Positions 1 through 10,265 of a stretch of 64,000 nucleotides of DNA are shown here, one piece after another (position 1 is the first letter of the stretch; every line of letters starts with the position of its first letter). Below the pieces are notes generated by a model, which was given only the letters and a program-made list of their open reading frames with translations, did no database searches and was not told the origin of the DNA. Source of the stretch: Mycogone perniciosa (taxonomy: Eukaryota > Ascomycota > Sordariomycetes > Hypocreales > Hypocreaceae); the NCBI GenBank assembly GCA_025331125.1, contig JAOALB010000018.1, forward strand, positions 124,001 through 188,000, written 5' to 3'. A program made the translations under genes and the position numbers.

Positions 1-545
1 TTGAGACTCTACTCGTCCAGGACACGGCGCGGTCCTCTGTCCTCCCCGCTGTGGCAGCCGCCTTGGCTGACAAGGGCGTCACCTTGCGCTGTGACCCAGC
101 TAGCAAAGCTGCTATCGCTTCACTAAATATCCCTCACCATCGTATTCAGGATGCTACCCCGGCGGACTTTGACACCGAGTTCCTCTCCCTAAATCTCGCC
201 GTCAAGACTGTTTCTTCTCTGGAAGAGGCCATTACCCACATCAACACTCACGGCTCCCACCATACTGACGCTATCTTCACATCCGACGCTGCGGAGGCCG
301 AGCGCTTCATGGATCAGGTCGATTCCGCCGGTGTCTACTGGAACGCTTCGACTCGGTTGGCCGATGGCATGCGCTACGGCTTCGGCACTGAGGTTGGTAT
401 CAGCACCAACAAAATCCACTCTCGGGGTCCTGTGGGTCTTGACGGCCTGACTATCTACAAGTACAAGATTAGGGGGGATTATCAGCCTACAACTGCATAT
501 GGAGAGGGGAAGAGGCCGTGGAAGCATGAAAAGTTGTCTATTTAA
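1..545 (+). CDS. PRO2: Gamma-glutamyl phosphate reductase, C-terminal part (5' cut by window)
   Basis: This is the C-terminal ~180 residues of glutamate-5-semialdehyde dehydrogenase, which reduces gamma-glutamyl phosphate with NADPH in the second step of proline synthesis, in the cytosol. The frame is open from base 3 and ends with TAA at 543-545. It begins with ETLLV, the segment that in this family directly follows the catalytic-cysteine motif (xCNAxETLLV), so the catalytic Cys lies just outside the window. Recognisable family blocks are YWNASTRLADG and GFGTEVGISTNKIHSRGPVGL, followed by the TIYKYKIRG tail. No intron is seen in the visible part. The GTG at 51 is an internal valine and not a start. 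Identification is firm; only completeness is limited. Confidence 0.95.
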   Translation, partial: ETLLVQDTARSSVLPAVAAALADKGVTLRCDPASKAAIASLNIPHHRIQDATPADFDTEFLSLNLAVKTVSSLEEAITHINTHGSHHTDAIFTSDAAEAERFMDQVDSAGVYWNASTRLADGMRYGFGTEVGISTNKIHSRGPVGLDGLTIYKYKIRGDYQPTTAYGEGKRPWKHEKLSI

Positions 546-931
546 GACGGCGAAAGGGGTGATGCGAGGGAGATATGCGTACGTGATGTGGAGAAAGCCA
601 GCTAAAATAACGAAAGGAAATAAAAGCATTTGTTTATCTAACTCGGGGATGACATGGTGTAATTGCATGCTGTCAGATTTATTCCTCGAACAGGGAAGTA
701 GAACGTGGAGAAGCGTATTTGAAGAGATTTCAATCCGTCAGACTCCTGTCCCAATCAATCAATAGATACGGGGTATATCCCAAAACTTGATACTAGGCAT
801 GTTTTGAGCACGCACGGGGGGGAACGATACCCTGGAGGAACTGTTGACAAATAATCAAGTTATGACCTCACATGGTATGGTTTCAAGAGCGGAGAGCCTA
901 GAGACTGACGCTAAGCAAGCTGAATGATTGA

Positions 932-1142
932 GTGAGAGACTATGTTCAGAATACGATCTCGTTGACTCCTGATGATTGGGAAGGGGGCAAGCTTGTCGAG
1001 GCGTCGAAGGCGATGTTGGCCTTGGGGCATTTGTTCAGTTTGCAAGGTGAGTCTATATTTGTCAATTCGCAGTGGATGCCTTTCCTTCACAAGCAGTACG
1101 AGCAAACGCCACAACTGACCATCCAATGTGTAACAGCGGGAT
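932..1142 (+). pseudogene. Possible terminal-exon relic, unknown family
   Basis: From 932 to about 1045 the forward frame reads with a coding-like texture (peptide stretches WEGGKLVEASKAMLALGHL and FSLQ) and ends at a perfect donor, GTGAGT at 1047. A branch-like CTGAC near 1114 and an acceptor CAG at about 1135-1137 would join it to Ala-Gly-stop. The frame is closed upstream by a TGA at 929-931 and I find no convincing earlier exon. It may therefore be the tail of a decayed gene or chance. I do not recognise the family. Confidence 0.2.
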
Positions 1143-2726
1143 GATTGAGTGTATTTTTGGGGCACATCCATACCATGATTGCCTTAGTAACAATCCCACA
1201 GCTACACGATTTGCTGCCCGAATTGAGGAAGAATATTGAAATGTCTGTGTCTTCTGTTTCAAGTAATGTCTTTCTATTCATCTCTATAATTAACAGGTGT
1301 ACTTCGTAGTGCCCGTTGTTACGTTCCGTCTTATGATCATACCACTTCACAAGTGAAGCTCTCGCCACAGCCCAGATCTGCACATCTCCCGCTAATGCCG
1401 ACTTCCCGATGTTACCTCTGGGGTTTCTGAGCTTCAATTCTGTTACCCTATCCCTCTCTCCTTTTATTTTTAGAATACGAGAGGCATTCACTAGTATGCT
1501 GAATGGCCGGTTCGCCTCCGACCTGACTATTTCGGCCTGATGTCGTATTATTCCTAGTCCTAAGCTGCAACGTGACCGGGTTCGCACTAGGGCATTCATG
1601 ATACGCGCACCCGTATTAATCTTTTTCGTAATACGGAGTATGTACGGAGTTTACTTCCTTCGATCGGAGCATCCTTCGGACGGGAACGCGCTTTCGAGGG
1701 ATTCCTTTGACTCAAGTTTCGGGAGTGGCAGATCTAGATTTCCAAGCCCAATCTCTAAATACAGAAAAGGTTATTTTTGCGGGACTTGAATTCTGAGAGG
1801 TGGCTGCGCCACAGCCTGATGCAACAAAGCGAAGCGTCTTCGTCCTATGAGATCCATGTCGATGTTCCATTCATGCCAGCCTCTTTCAAGCCATACAATG
1901 TTTTCTGTCATGGGGTGGTCTGAGGACTCGCACGAGTTGCTCCATGTCACCCGAGTAACCTCAGCTTGGCCGATCTATTTCTGGCGCTTTTATGCCTGTC
2001 CGGCATAGTTAATCTCTTTTTCCGAGATGAAGTACTACTTCGTACCGACAGATTGATTGATTACAATGCTATTACTAAAGTGCTTGGAGTCCGTCTTGGC
2101 CTCAGCTCTCGCCTTGGTTTTTCTGCGGGCATCGGATGTCACGACAGTGAGATAATTTAAAAAATTCGCACAGTACAGACAATGACTTGTGGGGGTCAAT
2201 ATCTGCCATTGCCACGGCGACAGTTGTGACTCAGGCCTGGAGATGAGCTTATGGTAGCATCAAAGCACTGTGAGTGCCTGATATCACCACACTGTACTCC
2301 GTATGCCAGAACGAGGGTCCCCACGCAGATCACTAACTCCTATGACGTTATAGGTCGGATTGACACTCCATGGTTTCTCCTCATCCTGCCTGAAAGAGCT
2401 AGAATGCCAGATTTCTATGGAACATGCCATTTGCCAGTACGAATTAGTTCTTCCGAGAAGACTCGTATCCATTGTCCGTTCGGCCAACCAGCCAGTGAGA
2501 GGCGTGCGGAAGAGCGTTGTCCTTGTGGCGGCTGCCCGTGAGCCACGCAGGGCTGCCTTGCCTTGCTCATAACACACCCCCCAGTCACTCCCCCATACAG
2601 ATGAGACATGCTTTTCCGGCTTCACACTTTATCGACAGGGCACGTTGCTGGGCTCGGCTGAGGGGCGAATTGTGACAGTCATACGAAAAAAAAAATCAGG
2701 AAACGTGCGTTCTTGGCGTGGGTGGA

Positions 2727-2733
2727 TATAAAT
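2727..2733 (+). promoter_or_regulatory. TATA-like element
   Basis: TATAAAT lies about 215 bp upstream of the ATG of the GPI-anchored wall protein at 2945. A CT-rich leader follows it. The same arrangement occurs at the other small GPI wall-protein gene (start 48510), which has TATAAAT on its own strand about 190 bp upstream. Confidence 0.45.
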
Positions 2734-2944
2734 CGTCAACAGCGCAACTCCTCAGTGTCGTCTCCTCTCTCGCTACCTCACTACTAATACTACTCCGTAC
2801 TCACTCCGTATATAATACGCATCTCTCCTGCTGCTTTGCTCAATCAGCAACTCATTCGTTACTTCAAATCACACACTCGTTCCACAACAACGAATTATAC
2901 CACCAACCACCTAATACTAATACGCCCTCACCACATCCTCCAAG

Positions 2945-3698
2945 ATGAAGACCTCCGCCATCATCGTCGCCGCTGCTGCTGCTCTCGCCAGCGCCCAGGC
3001 TCCTCCTCTGGGAACCAACAAGGTCAACTGCGCCAAGCCCAATGCTGCTTACTGTCTGGGTGGTGATATCATCCTCCGCTGTGACGAGAACAAGGTCGGC
3101 ACTGCTGGTCGATGCTCGGCCAACGTTGCTGGATACCCTCCTCTCGGCGGTGTTGCCTCGTGCTACCAGAGTGGTGCCGAGACTGGTGACGCTGCTTGCG
3201 TGAAGAACGTATGTTGATTCCCATCGTGAACCGTTTCATAACAAACAAGCTCGCTAACAACTCCTCCAGTGTGTCGTCTACGCCCAGCCTTCCTTCACTC
3301 TCCCTGCCAGCGAGTGCACTCCCAGCTACACTGCCTCGGCCACTGCTGCTCCCACTACTCTTGCTCCCACCACTCTTGCTCCCACCACTCTGAGCACCGC
3401 TGACGGCCCTGCCTACACGGTCACCGTCATCAACGGCACTCGCACTGTCACTGTCCCCTGCGAGACCAGCTCCTCCGTTTCTCAGGGCACCAAGACTCAC
3501 TACCCGACCTACTCGGTCCCTGCTGGTGGTAACCACACCGCTGGACCTACTGTTGGCCCTACCAACGGCCCTACCAACACTCCTGTCGGTCCTACCGGCA
3601 CCACTGGACCTACTACCGTCCCCACTGCCGGTGCTGCTACCAATGGCGTTGCTGGTGCTCTGGCTGTTGTCGGCATCGTCGCCGCCTTCTTCATCTAA
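2945..3698 (+). CDS. GPI-anchored, cysteine-containing secreted cell-wall protein
   Basis: Two exons, 2945-3208 and 3270-3698, encode 230 residues. The 61-bp intron has GTATGT, branch GCTAAC and CAG. The protein has a signal peptide (MKTSAIIVAAAAALASAQA, cleavage likely after residue 19). A domain of about 90 residues follows, with eight cysteines (NC, YC, RC, RC, SC, AC, NC, EC). Next come three APTTL repeats encoded by 15-bp units, a Gly/Pro/Thr-rich stalk (GPTxGPT), and a hydrophobic C-terminus (GVAGALAVVGIVAAFFI) typical of a GPI signal. The eight cysteines recall CFEM proteins, but the spacing is not the CFEM pattern, so I do not assign that family. The role is probably structural or adhesive in the wall. 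The ATG follows an A-rich CAAG context and an upstream TATA box. Confidence 0.85.
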
Positions 3699-4015
3699 GA
3701 AAAGCATTTTGACCTTTTGGGGTGGATCTAATTATGACTTAATCACGAGTTGAAAGGATTCTCATGGAACATTTGAGAGGGAGGATGAGTGAAACAAGTC
3801 ATGATGTTTATGTTCTCATTAATGTACTTAGACGGCCTCGGCCAGGACGGAGTTTACGAGTACATTTTTACGATGTCGTTTTTTGACGGAAATTCTTGTC
3901 CCTCCCTACCTAATTGGGAGGAAGCATATATCATACCATTCACCGGAGCGAATTTGATGATTTGAAGAGTCCTGTCTTCCTCGTGTCTTGTGCAAATATG
4001 TGATTATGTTGTCCG
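3699..4015. other. Intergenic, 317 bp
   Basis: Convergent gap between the GPI protein and the F-box gene. I see only probable 3' UTR sequence and one degenerate GGAGTTTACGAGTAC motif copy near 3850. Confidence 0.6.
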
Positions 4016-4591
4016 CTATGATCGTGCACACCAAAGCCTCTCGTTGAGAACCCACAAGTACTGCGCTTCTCCCTTTCCATCGTGGATGTAACTCAAATAC
4101 AACGCGTATCGGAACAGCGCCTGTCTGAGGTTGTCCTCCGTCACATGCTCTCGTCCAATCAACTGCCCAAAGTTCCGCGCCGTGATGCGTTCCATCACCC
4201 CACTGTCCTCCTCCATATCGCAACTCTCTTCACTGTCGCTGCTTTCCCTCCCAGAGGGCCAGGAGTAGTATGACTCCGATTCTTCACCAGGCCAGGAAGC
4301 GCCCCTTAAGGCTACATGCATGGCGAGCAGGAAATTTTCCGGGATGGGCAGGTTTCTGGGGATTGAGCAATGGGGGGACCAGATAGCCCGCGGTCGACAC
4401 CGAAGGTCTGCGGCCATAGTCTCGAGAGTTGATTGTGCAATCTCCGGGTTGATGAAGGAAGCGAGAACGTTGAATGTTGATTTAGCAAGGGCGGCATTAA
4501 ACTTGCGACTTGTAAGGCGCGCTTTTTTAGAATGGGATGGGGGAAGGTAACTGAGGATTTCGGTGATGATCTCAAAGGGGAGAGCGTCCAT
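4016..4591 (-). CDS. F-box domain protein
   Basis: A single exon of 191 residues. The first ~40 residues form a clear F-box (LPFEIITEILSYLPP followed by KARLTSRKFNAAL), the Skp1-binding module of SCF ubiquitin ligases. The rest is a helical region with no WD40 or LRR repeats, plus an acidic insert (SSDSEESCDMEEDSG, about residues 115-130), so the substrate cannot be inferred. The start codon sits in a near-perfect Kozak context (CCACCATGG). Fungal genomes carry many short F-box proteins of this type. It is transcribed away from the HD-domain gene upstream. The family call is confident and the function unknown. Confidence 0.85.
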   Translation of the reverse strand: MDALPFEIITEILSYLPPSHSKKARLTSRKFNAALAKSTFNVLASFINPEIAQSTLETMAADLRCRPRAIWSPHCSIPRNLPIPENFLLAMHVALRGASWPGEESESYYSWPSGRESSDSEESCDMEEDSGVMERITARNFGQLIGREHVTEDNLRQALFRYALYLSYIHDGKGEAQYLWVLNERLWCARS

Positions 4592-5177
4592 GGTGGCGTG
4601 TAGGTATTAATTGATGTCTCGTTTATGGTGTTTCGACAAATGCGCACAAGGAACTCGCGAATAACATGAAGTTGTAAGAATCAAGGAGAAGTCAGTCATA
4701 CTTGAACTAATAAATCTGCATTGTGACCTGCTCCCCCTAAGATATATATAATAGTCCGTCGCCTGACACGTGGAATACGATAACTCACACGCCGTCAGGG
4801 TCCTTGCCCAGCCTGTCATGAACTCTGTGAACTATTATAGTAGTAATAGTAATATGGATTATAATATTATCATACTGTCGGTAGTACCGAACCATGAAAC
4901 CGTTGCATTCCCGGGCGAATCAGGTTGCTAGAAATCATCAACTAACAATCCTTCGCGGCCTGTTTCGTTTAGCCGATGGCCATGTTCCTCAGTTTCATGT
5001 GGGTAAGGCTTAGACTGCGGGCAACTACTCAGAGCTTGACGCCTCTCATTTGCTAGAACCGTCTGACAACCCACTCATCTGGAGCAAACACGAGTTTTGA
5101 AGCGTCTGGCGGAAGCATTTGTCATGCGTCTATCTATGGAGTTTGCATGCTTGGAGCTTCACGTCATCTCCATTGTT
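4592..5177. other. Intergenic, 586 bp
   Basis: Upstream of the F-box gene and downstream of the HD-domain gene, both on the minus strand. It contains an AT-rich TAATA/TATAAT stretch near 4835-4880. I see no gene, RNA or repeat element. Confidence 0.6.
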
Positions 5178-5816
5178 CTACAAAGGTCCCTCGCTTCCTT
5201 CAGTCTCCAACCTCCACCACTCCTGCATCAGCTTCAATCTCTCCGTTCTCTCCTTCGCCATCTCCCTCCCAACATCCGTCTTCATCCATCCCTCCAGCCT
5301 CACCAACTTCTCATCAAAGTGCAGCAACGAGTTCTCAAGTGTTCTGTTCCTCGCCCCTCCAAATGCAAACACCCTCCCTATGCCCACCGCGCCAATGGCA
5401 TCGAGCCGATCTGCATCCTGCACGACTGCCAACTCCGGGTGCTCTTCAATCAGGGCCCGCACGCGCGCTGGGTCTTTCATTTCACTCGAGTAGCTAACGC
5501 CCAGACATATTGTCTGGACCTTCTCAGCCAGGGCTTCAGACGCACCGAGAGAGACGAGGACGGTAGAAATGAGACGGGAGGCGTCCTCCCCAGGTTTGAT
5601 GTACTTCCTATCGCCCACGTCATGTAGCAGAGCGGAGAGTGTGACAATGTCGCGGGATGTACCTGGCGTTTGGGCCTGGATGAGGTGCGCGAGGTGGACG
5701 ACGCGCTTGATGTGGTTGAAGTCGTGGGAAGGGTCGTAGTTGGACATGAAGGTCTTGACGTAGTCCGTCACTTTGGCGATGAGAGCCTCGTCCACGACGT
5801 AGTTGGGGGGACTCAT
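5178..5816 (-). CDS. HD-domain metal-dependent phosphohydrolase
   Basis: A single exon of 212 residues. The HD-superfamily signature is complete: His31 and His35 in SHDFNHIKR, His65-Asp66 in ALLHDVGDRKY, and Asp136 in VVQDADRLDAIGA. These residues bind the metal pair used to hydrolyse phosphomonoester or nucleotide substrates. Length and motif order match the small YpgQ/YedJ-like group of stand-alone HD hydrolases found in bacteria and fungi, whose members act on nucleotides, although the natural substrate is not fixed by sequence. There is no signal peptide or membrane segment, so it is probably cytosolic. The family is sure; the substrate is unknown. Confidence 0.9.
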   Translation of the reverse strand: MSPPNYVVDEALIAKVTDYVKTFMSNYDPSHDFNHIKRVVHLAHLIQAQTPGTSRDIVTLSALLHDVGDRKYIKPGEDASRLISTVLVSLGASEALAEKVQTICLGVSYSSEMKDPARVRALIEEHPELAVVQDADRLDAIGAVGIGRVFAFGGARNRTLENSLLHFDEKLVRLEGWMKTDVGREMAKERTERLKLMQEWWRLETEGSEGPL

Positions 5817-5990
5817 GATTGCACTTGAGATGGGAGTTGCCAGATGATGAATGAGTGAAGTTTGGTGATTGTCTAGAAGATGAAGTCTTCAGCTATAGAA
5901 ACGTTGCTTTTCCCCCCCTTTATCTTCCTGGCGTACCCTAAAGCTGCCTGATTGACCAGCTCAATATCCCACCAATTGCTGCGCAGACAG

Positions 5991-6020
5991 TTGGATGTTG
6001 GATGTTGGATGTTGGATGTT
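5991..6020. repeat. Tandem heptamer (TTGGATG)n
   Basis: About four consecutive copies of TTGGATG, followed by a shortened TTGATG. It lies about 180 bp upstream of the HD-domain gene start, on the promoter side. It is a simple minisatellite that could vary in copy number between strains. Confidence 0.9.
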
Positions 6021-7331
6021 GATGAAGTATGTGAGAGCTTTGGTGGCTAGAACTGAAAGTTGTGTGGTGGAAGAATACTAATGGACATAGACGTTTGGTT
6101 CAACCATTTCAAGGTCATCGCGTTCGAAGCGTGAAAAGGAAGGCGCTCCACTCGGCAAGTGAGTCAGGCCATTACGGCGTTCACGTGATTAGGGGGCTAC
6201 CTCATGAAGGTGGAAAGACAACACTTATATAAAGAGATATGAACTATGATAATGTCGATTTATTATAGTAAATACTGACCTTGGGTTTACATCAACAAGA
6301 AAATGAGACAGAGAAAGGCGGGGTTGGTAATAAACGAGGCGTTGTACTTCGGATGGGGAACTTGACTTCAAGGTGTACAAGTACAGCACCGATAGGGCAA
6401 CAAGGCACATGTAGTTCCCTATGAAGGTCGTCCAAAACCCCTAAAGACAAGCACTTCATATCAGCGAGGTGAAGTTTCTACTGGTTTCAAGCCCAAAGGA
6501 CGAAGTGGGCATGCCGCCGTCCCCTCCCAATGATGTGTTGCCAAAGACAAAACTTGAGTGAAGAATGAGTACCAAGCCGAAGCATCACGATCAAATATAC
6601 ATGAGGTGCGGAGCAGTAGCACAACCATTCCGTGACGATGGCGGTCTCTCACAAGCATTGGAAGAACATATGTCTGAGTCATGTTCAAACGAGCCGAACC
6701 CGAGTTTACCGCCACTGGTGAAGGCGAGTAGTTGCTCACATATTTCTCTTGTAAGTAAAGAGGAAGAATCGAGGGTAGGCGATTAGTTTCTCCAGACAAA
6801 AGCAACGCCAAATAGATGGCCACCTTGAAGCTGCAAGACCCAAGGCCGACGCATTCTTGCCCAGGCTCACCAACAAGGAGCGGACCAACGACAAAGGCAG
6901 TTGCAATAGTATCACCATGCTAGAGTAGGTCGCCCACATGCGACCGCACACACTATGCAAGGATTTGTCTCTCTTCAGCTGGGCATGTAATGGTAGTACT
7001 CCCTCATGGGCGCCACGAAAAACCGACTCTGCCATGATTTGGATATTGGATGATTGTCCACCCGTGTGACCGTCTGACTGCTTACCCGCCGAAGCTAAGG
7101 AGCGGTGGCATGAAATTAGGCAGCCTGTCGTCAGCAAGGAGCGAGTTAAGTCGTCGAGGGCAGGTCAATCAATACAACTGTGTGGATCTTTTGACTTGGT
7201 CGAAGAGATGCATTAGTGCAACTTGACGGGCCACCATACGGGCCGCAGACGGACGGGAGCCTGTTGCTAGCGAGAGTCGTAGACTTGTGTGAAAAGTCTG
7301 TCCTCGGTGGACGAAATCCTCATGGTGATGA

Positions 7332-7559
7332 GACGTCTGTGTAATTCCGTCAAACCTGGCGATCCAGGAGGTGTACAGGCTGAAAACCAGGCCCTGCGAT
7401 GCTGGGGCAAACCATCATGTAGGCGAGGCCGTATTGCATTGGTGGGCGATCAACACCGTAAAGGCCGATGAGGAGAAGAAACTGTACGACGCTTGGGTCT
7501 GTGTTGATGCGGCCAACATGAAGGATGATGACGGATACCCCCGTTCTAGGCTTTGCTAG
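7332..7559 (+). pseudogene. Possible gene fragment, unknown family
   Basis: Between a TGA at 7329 and a TAG at 7557 the forward frame has a strongly protein-like texture, for example HHVGEAVLHWWAINTVKAD followed by EEKKLYDAWVCVDAANM. There is no convincing start, no obvious splice partner on either side, and no stop-free neighbour frame. It may be a surviving exon of a decayed gene. I do not recognise the family. Confidence 0.25.
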
Positions 7560-7788
7560 CCTCTTGAAGCACTATCAAGACTCGAGATGCCACGACAGAG
7601 TCTCGCCGCTTTTACATTGTCCAGGTTTGGGGCTTACGGTTGGAGATGCAATTGGCGGGGTTATGCGTATAGTAGGATAGAGCACAAATGGCGGGGCGGG
7701 CCAAGGTCACGAAACTTTCAGCCTTGTGGAAGATAACACCTCCCTCCCACCCAACACAAGGTGAAGCAGAACAACAACAATAATCACC

Positions 7789-8212
7789 ATGAGCTTCGTA
7801 CCGGTAAACCCGCGGCCCATGCTGCAGGAGTTGGTGGACAAGACCGTTCTAGTACGCCTAAAGTGGGGAGAGACGGAGTACAAGGGCAGACTGGTGGTGA
7901 GTTGACGTGGGGGAAGGAAAACCACAAGCACGCTCTGGCACAAAGCCAAACAATGAATGAATGCTGATCCACAGCGCTTTGCGTTTTAGTCGATCGACAG
8001 TTACATGAACCTACAGCTGGCCAATACCGAGGAATACATCTCTGACAAGCTCACCGGTGAGCTGGGCCAGGTGCTGATCAGGTAAGACTCTTTGGAGACA
8101 TGCGAGGCTACAACCTGATGCTAATCGCGGAAACAGGTGTAACAACGTTCTATACATCCGTGGTGCCGACCAAAAGGAGAACGGAGACAAAGACACGAGG
8201 ATGGAAGACTAG
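7789..8212 (+). CDS. SMX3: Small nuclear ribonucleoprotein F (SmF)
   Basis: Three exons, 7789-7896, 7990-8081 and 8137-8212, encode 91 residues. Introns are 93 bp and 55 bp with GTGAGT/TAG and GTAAGA/CAG ends and a GCTAAT branch in the second. SmF is one of the seven Sm proteins that form the ring around the Sm site of U1, U2, U4 and U5 snRNAs. Both Sm motifs are present: Sm1 (VDKTVLVRLKWGETEYKGRL, then SIDSYMNLQLANTEEY) and Sm2 (GQVLIRCNNVLYIRG). The SmF-specific start MSFVPVNPRPMLQELV and the short charged tail fit the family length (about 85-95 residues). Each intron falls inside the fold, as is common for very small fungal snRNP genes. Identification is firm. Confidence 0.95.
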
Positions 8213-10265
8213 ATGGGCGGCGAATGGTAGCTTGGGAATGAAACGGCGTTGAGGTGCAGCCGGGGTGAAGGCCTGTATGTGCTGCAGGCCCAATTTAAAG
8301 CGACCTTGACGGTTTAGCTAATCGTGACGACTTCGACATCAGCAACCGAAACAATGGCACTGGCATTGCCCTGGCATACGTGAGATGGACATGCATCGAG
8401 ACGGCTTGCTTGCAAGCTCGGGTTCTCGCACACAGACAGCTTTTCAACCCGTTTTCCATTTAGGAATCGACTCCAAGACAAGACACTTGATACCCAAATG
8501 ATATGCAACCATCGCCTCTTGTGAAGAATGGCGGGTTGGCGTTGGCCACGTGGATGTCTCTACTTGTCTAACAGAACGGAGCCTGGTATTTCAATGGGAT
8601 TTTGCCCCTCTTTCGGGAGAAAGATTAGCCAAAAATACACGTGCTTGCTCTCTGCAGATGACAACAAAAGACTTTTTCTTACTTTTTAGCCTATAATGGA
8701 CTTTTGTGGACTGTAAATGTTGGAGTTGATACAATGCTGGCTTGGCTGGGAATAGGCAAGGCGGCATACGTAGATTTGAGACCACTAATAATGGCAGCTC
8801 TGTGATGTGGGAAAGTACGGTCATTCCAGTAGTTGACTGAGGCGCTCAATATCTGGAGAGGGGTGACAGAGGAATACATATCGCCATGTTCAACATAACG
8901 CTCAAACGGTCCAGTTGCATCCATATTGCAACATGATCGCAATTTCTATATAGACTGAGCAGGATAACTAGTGAATGTACGAACGGGTGCACCTTAAGAT
9001 GACTATGTAAAGAGTATATGTATGCCTCTGATGTCTCTTGGGCGTGTGACACCATCTCTTCGTGCATCTATCCACCACCTACATAAACGCTACGAAGAAG
9101 ATACAGCAACAAGTGCCATTATTGTCGAGTTCCATCTCTCCGGCACTAAAGGATCTGATTAATTACTTATTAAAGTCTCTTTTTTTTATCCCCAGTTGCC
9201 GTAGTAGTAGTACCAAGAAGGGCATAGGCTTGGGCGCTATGAACTGACTGAAGCCGCAAAGTACTTATGCAAATACTCGACATTCATCGGCTCCGGAGTA
9301 ATAGTAATTGCTGCTCAACAAAGCGGCATCGAATACGGAGTACTTCATCCTCATCAGGGTTCGTTTGTTTTCCTCGCCATTGTCCGCTATTGTCCGCCTA
9401 CCGCAGCCCACTCGCAGACCCCTCACAAATCACCGTGAGCTTCGAACAGCTCCCCCCGGTAAAGGCGATCTGCAGGGTGACGGAACTTGAGGCAGCAGTC
9501 CAATCAGGAGCCGCTATTAGACGCTGGCCGCGCAGTAGAAAGACTCAGAACACCCAAAGGCCGCTAAGGCAACGCCACAGAGGTTGTTAGCCGCCCAGCC
9601 CCCGCTTCTACAAAGTAGCATCCCTCGCATCTGGAGATGCTTCGCGACTAGCAGAAGAGATGGCTGCGTCTTTTCCGCCACTCAACGGATGCTGCACATA
9701 TCATTGGCCCGTCCGTATGGAGACCGCCTGAGAGCAGCTCCTCGGGAGACGAGGAGACAAGAGAACTGACCACTCTCGTGCGGTCTCGCCTGTGCGGTCG
9801 TCAGAGTCGGCCGCGCTTCTCAAAACATATAATAATCGACCAACACCCGTCCTTTTCGTCTTTTCTTTCTTCTTGCTCCTCAGCAAGATTTGCCAAACAC
9901 AAATCCTCGTTTCTGTTTTCCTCTCCCCCTTGTTGTTTTTTTGCATTCATCGGAGCTGGCCTCCAACCTTTACATTCTTAATATCACCTCGTCTCCCATT
10001 ACAACACCCCCTCAAGCACCATCACAACCTTCACTTCCTCAAGATTGCTGGACAGCTTGAGAGACGAGCCTTCTTTTTATGACCATTTTTCACTGATTTT
10101 TGCACGATTTCTCACGCCGCCACGATCTCATAATCGATACCCTCTAATAACAGAAACTTTGGATTTTGCTTGCTCACCAGCCATTTTCGTACATTTTCAC
10201 GACAAGAATCACATACACTGCTACCACAGCATCCCCTGCCACAACAACGTCAACTATTAATCAAC
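8213..10265. other. Intergenic and 5' leader, 2.05 kb
   Basis: I find no gene here. The part from about 9830 to 10265 is a pyrimidine-rich leader for the CBM48 gene and contains a minimal upstream ORF at 10079-10096 (ATG, four codons, TGA). One TACGGAGTAC copy lies near 9338. Confidence 0.6.
10079..10096 (+). promoter_or_regulatory. Minimal upstream ORF (5 codons)
   Basis: ATG-ACC-ATT-TTT-CAC-TGA is the only ATG between it and the main start at 10266, within a CT-rich leader. If the transcript includes it, it could lower translation of the CBM48 protein. The transcript start is not known. Confidence 0.35.

Larger units (their letters stand above)
546..2944. other. Intergenic, 2.4 kb, with one possible gene relic
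   Basis: There is no gene I can support here. It holds a short codon-like stretch near 932-1138 (listed separately), copies of the TACGGAGTA-type motif near 1630-1650, 2295 and 2793-2815, and the TATA element and pyrimidine-rich leader of the next gene from about 2720. A 170-codon opposite-strand frame at 1087-1599 resembles no family I know and I treat it as chance. Confidence 0.6.
5817..7788. other. Intergenic, 2.0 kb, with a heptamer repeat and a possible relic
   Basis: It holds the 7-bp tandem repeat at 5991-6020 and a codon-like fragment at 7332-7559 (both listed separately). The remaining short frames on either strand show no recognisable domain. The last ~150 bp are the probable promoter and leader of the SmF gene. 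Confidence 0.6.

Noticed and set aside
1087..1599. A 170-codon minus-strand frame near PRO2
   Set aside because: No domain and no coding-like texture.
10170..10265. An N-terminal extension of the CBM48 protein
   Set aside because: The frame upstream begins with a non-ATG codon and lies in the leader. The ATG at 10266 has a good context and begins the domain.
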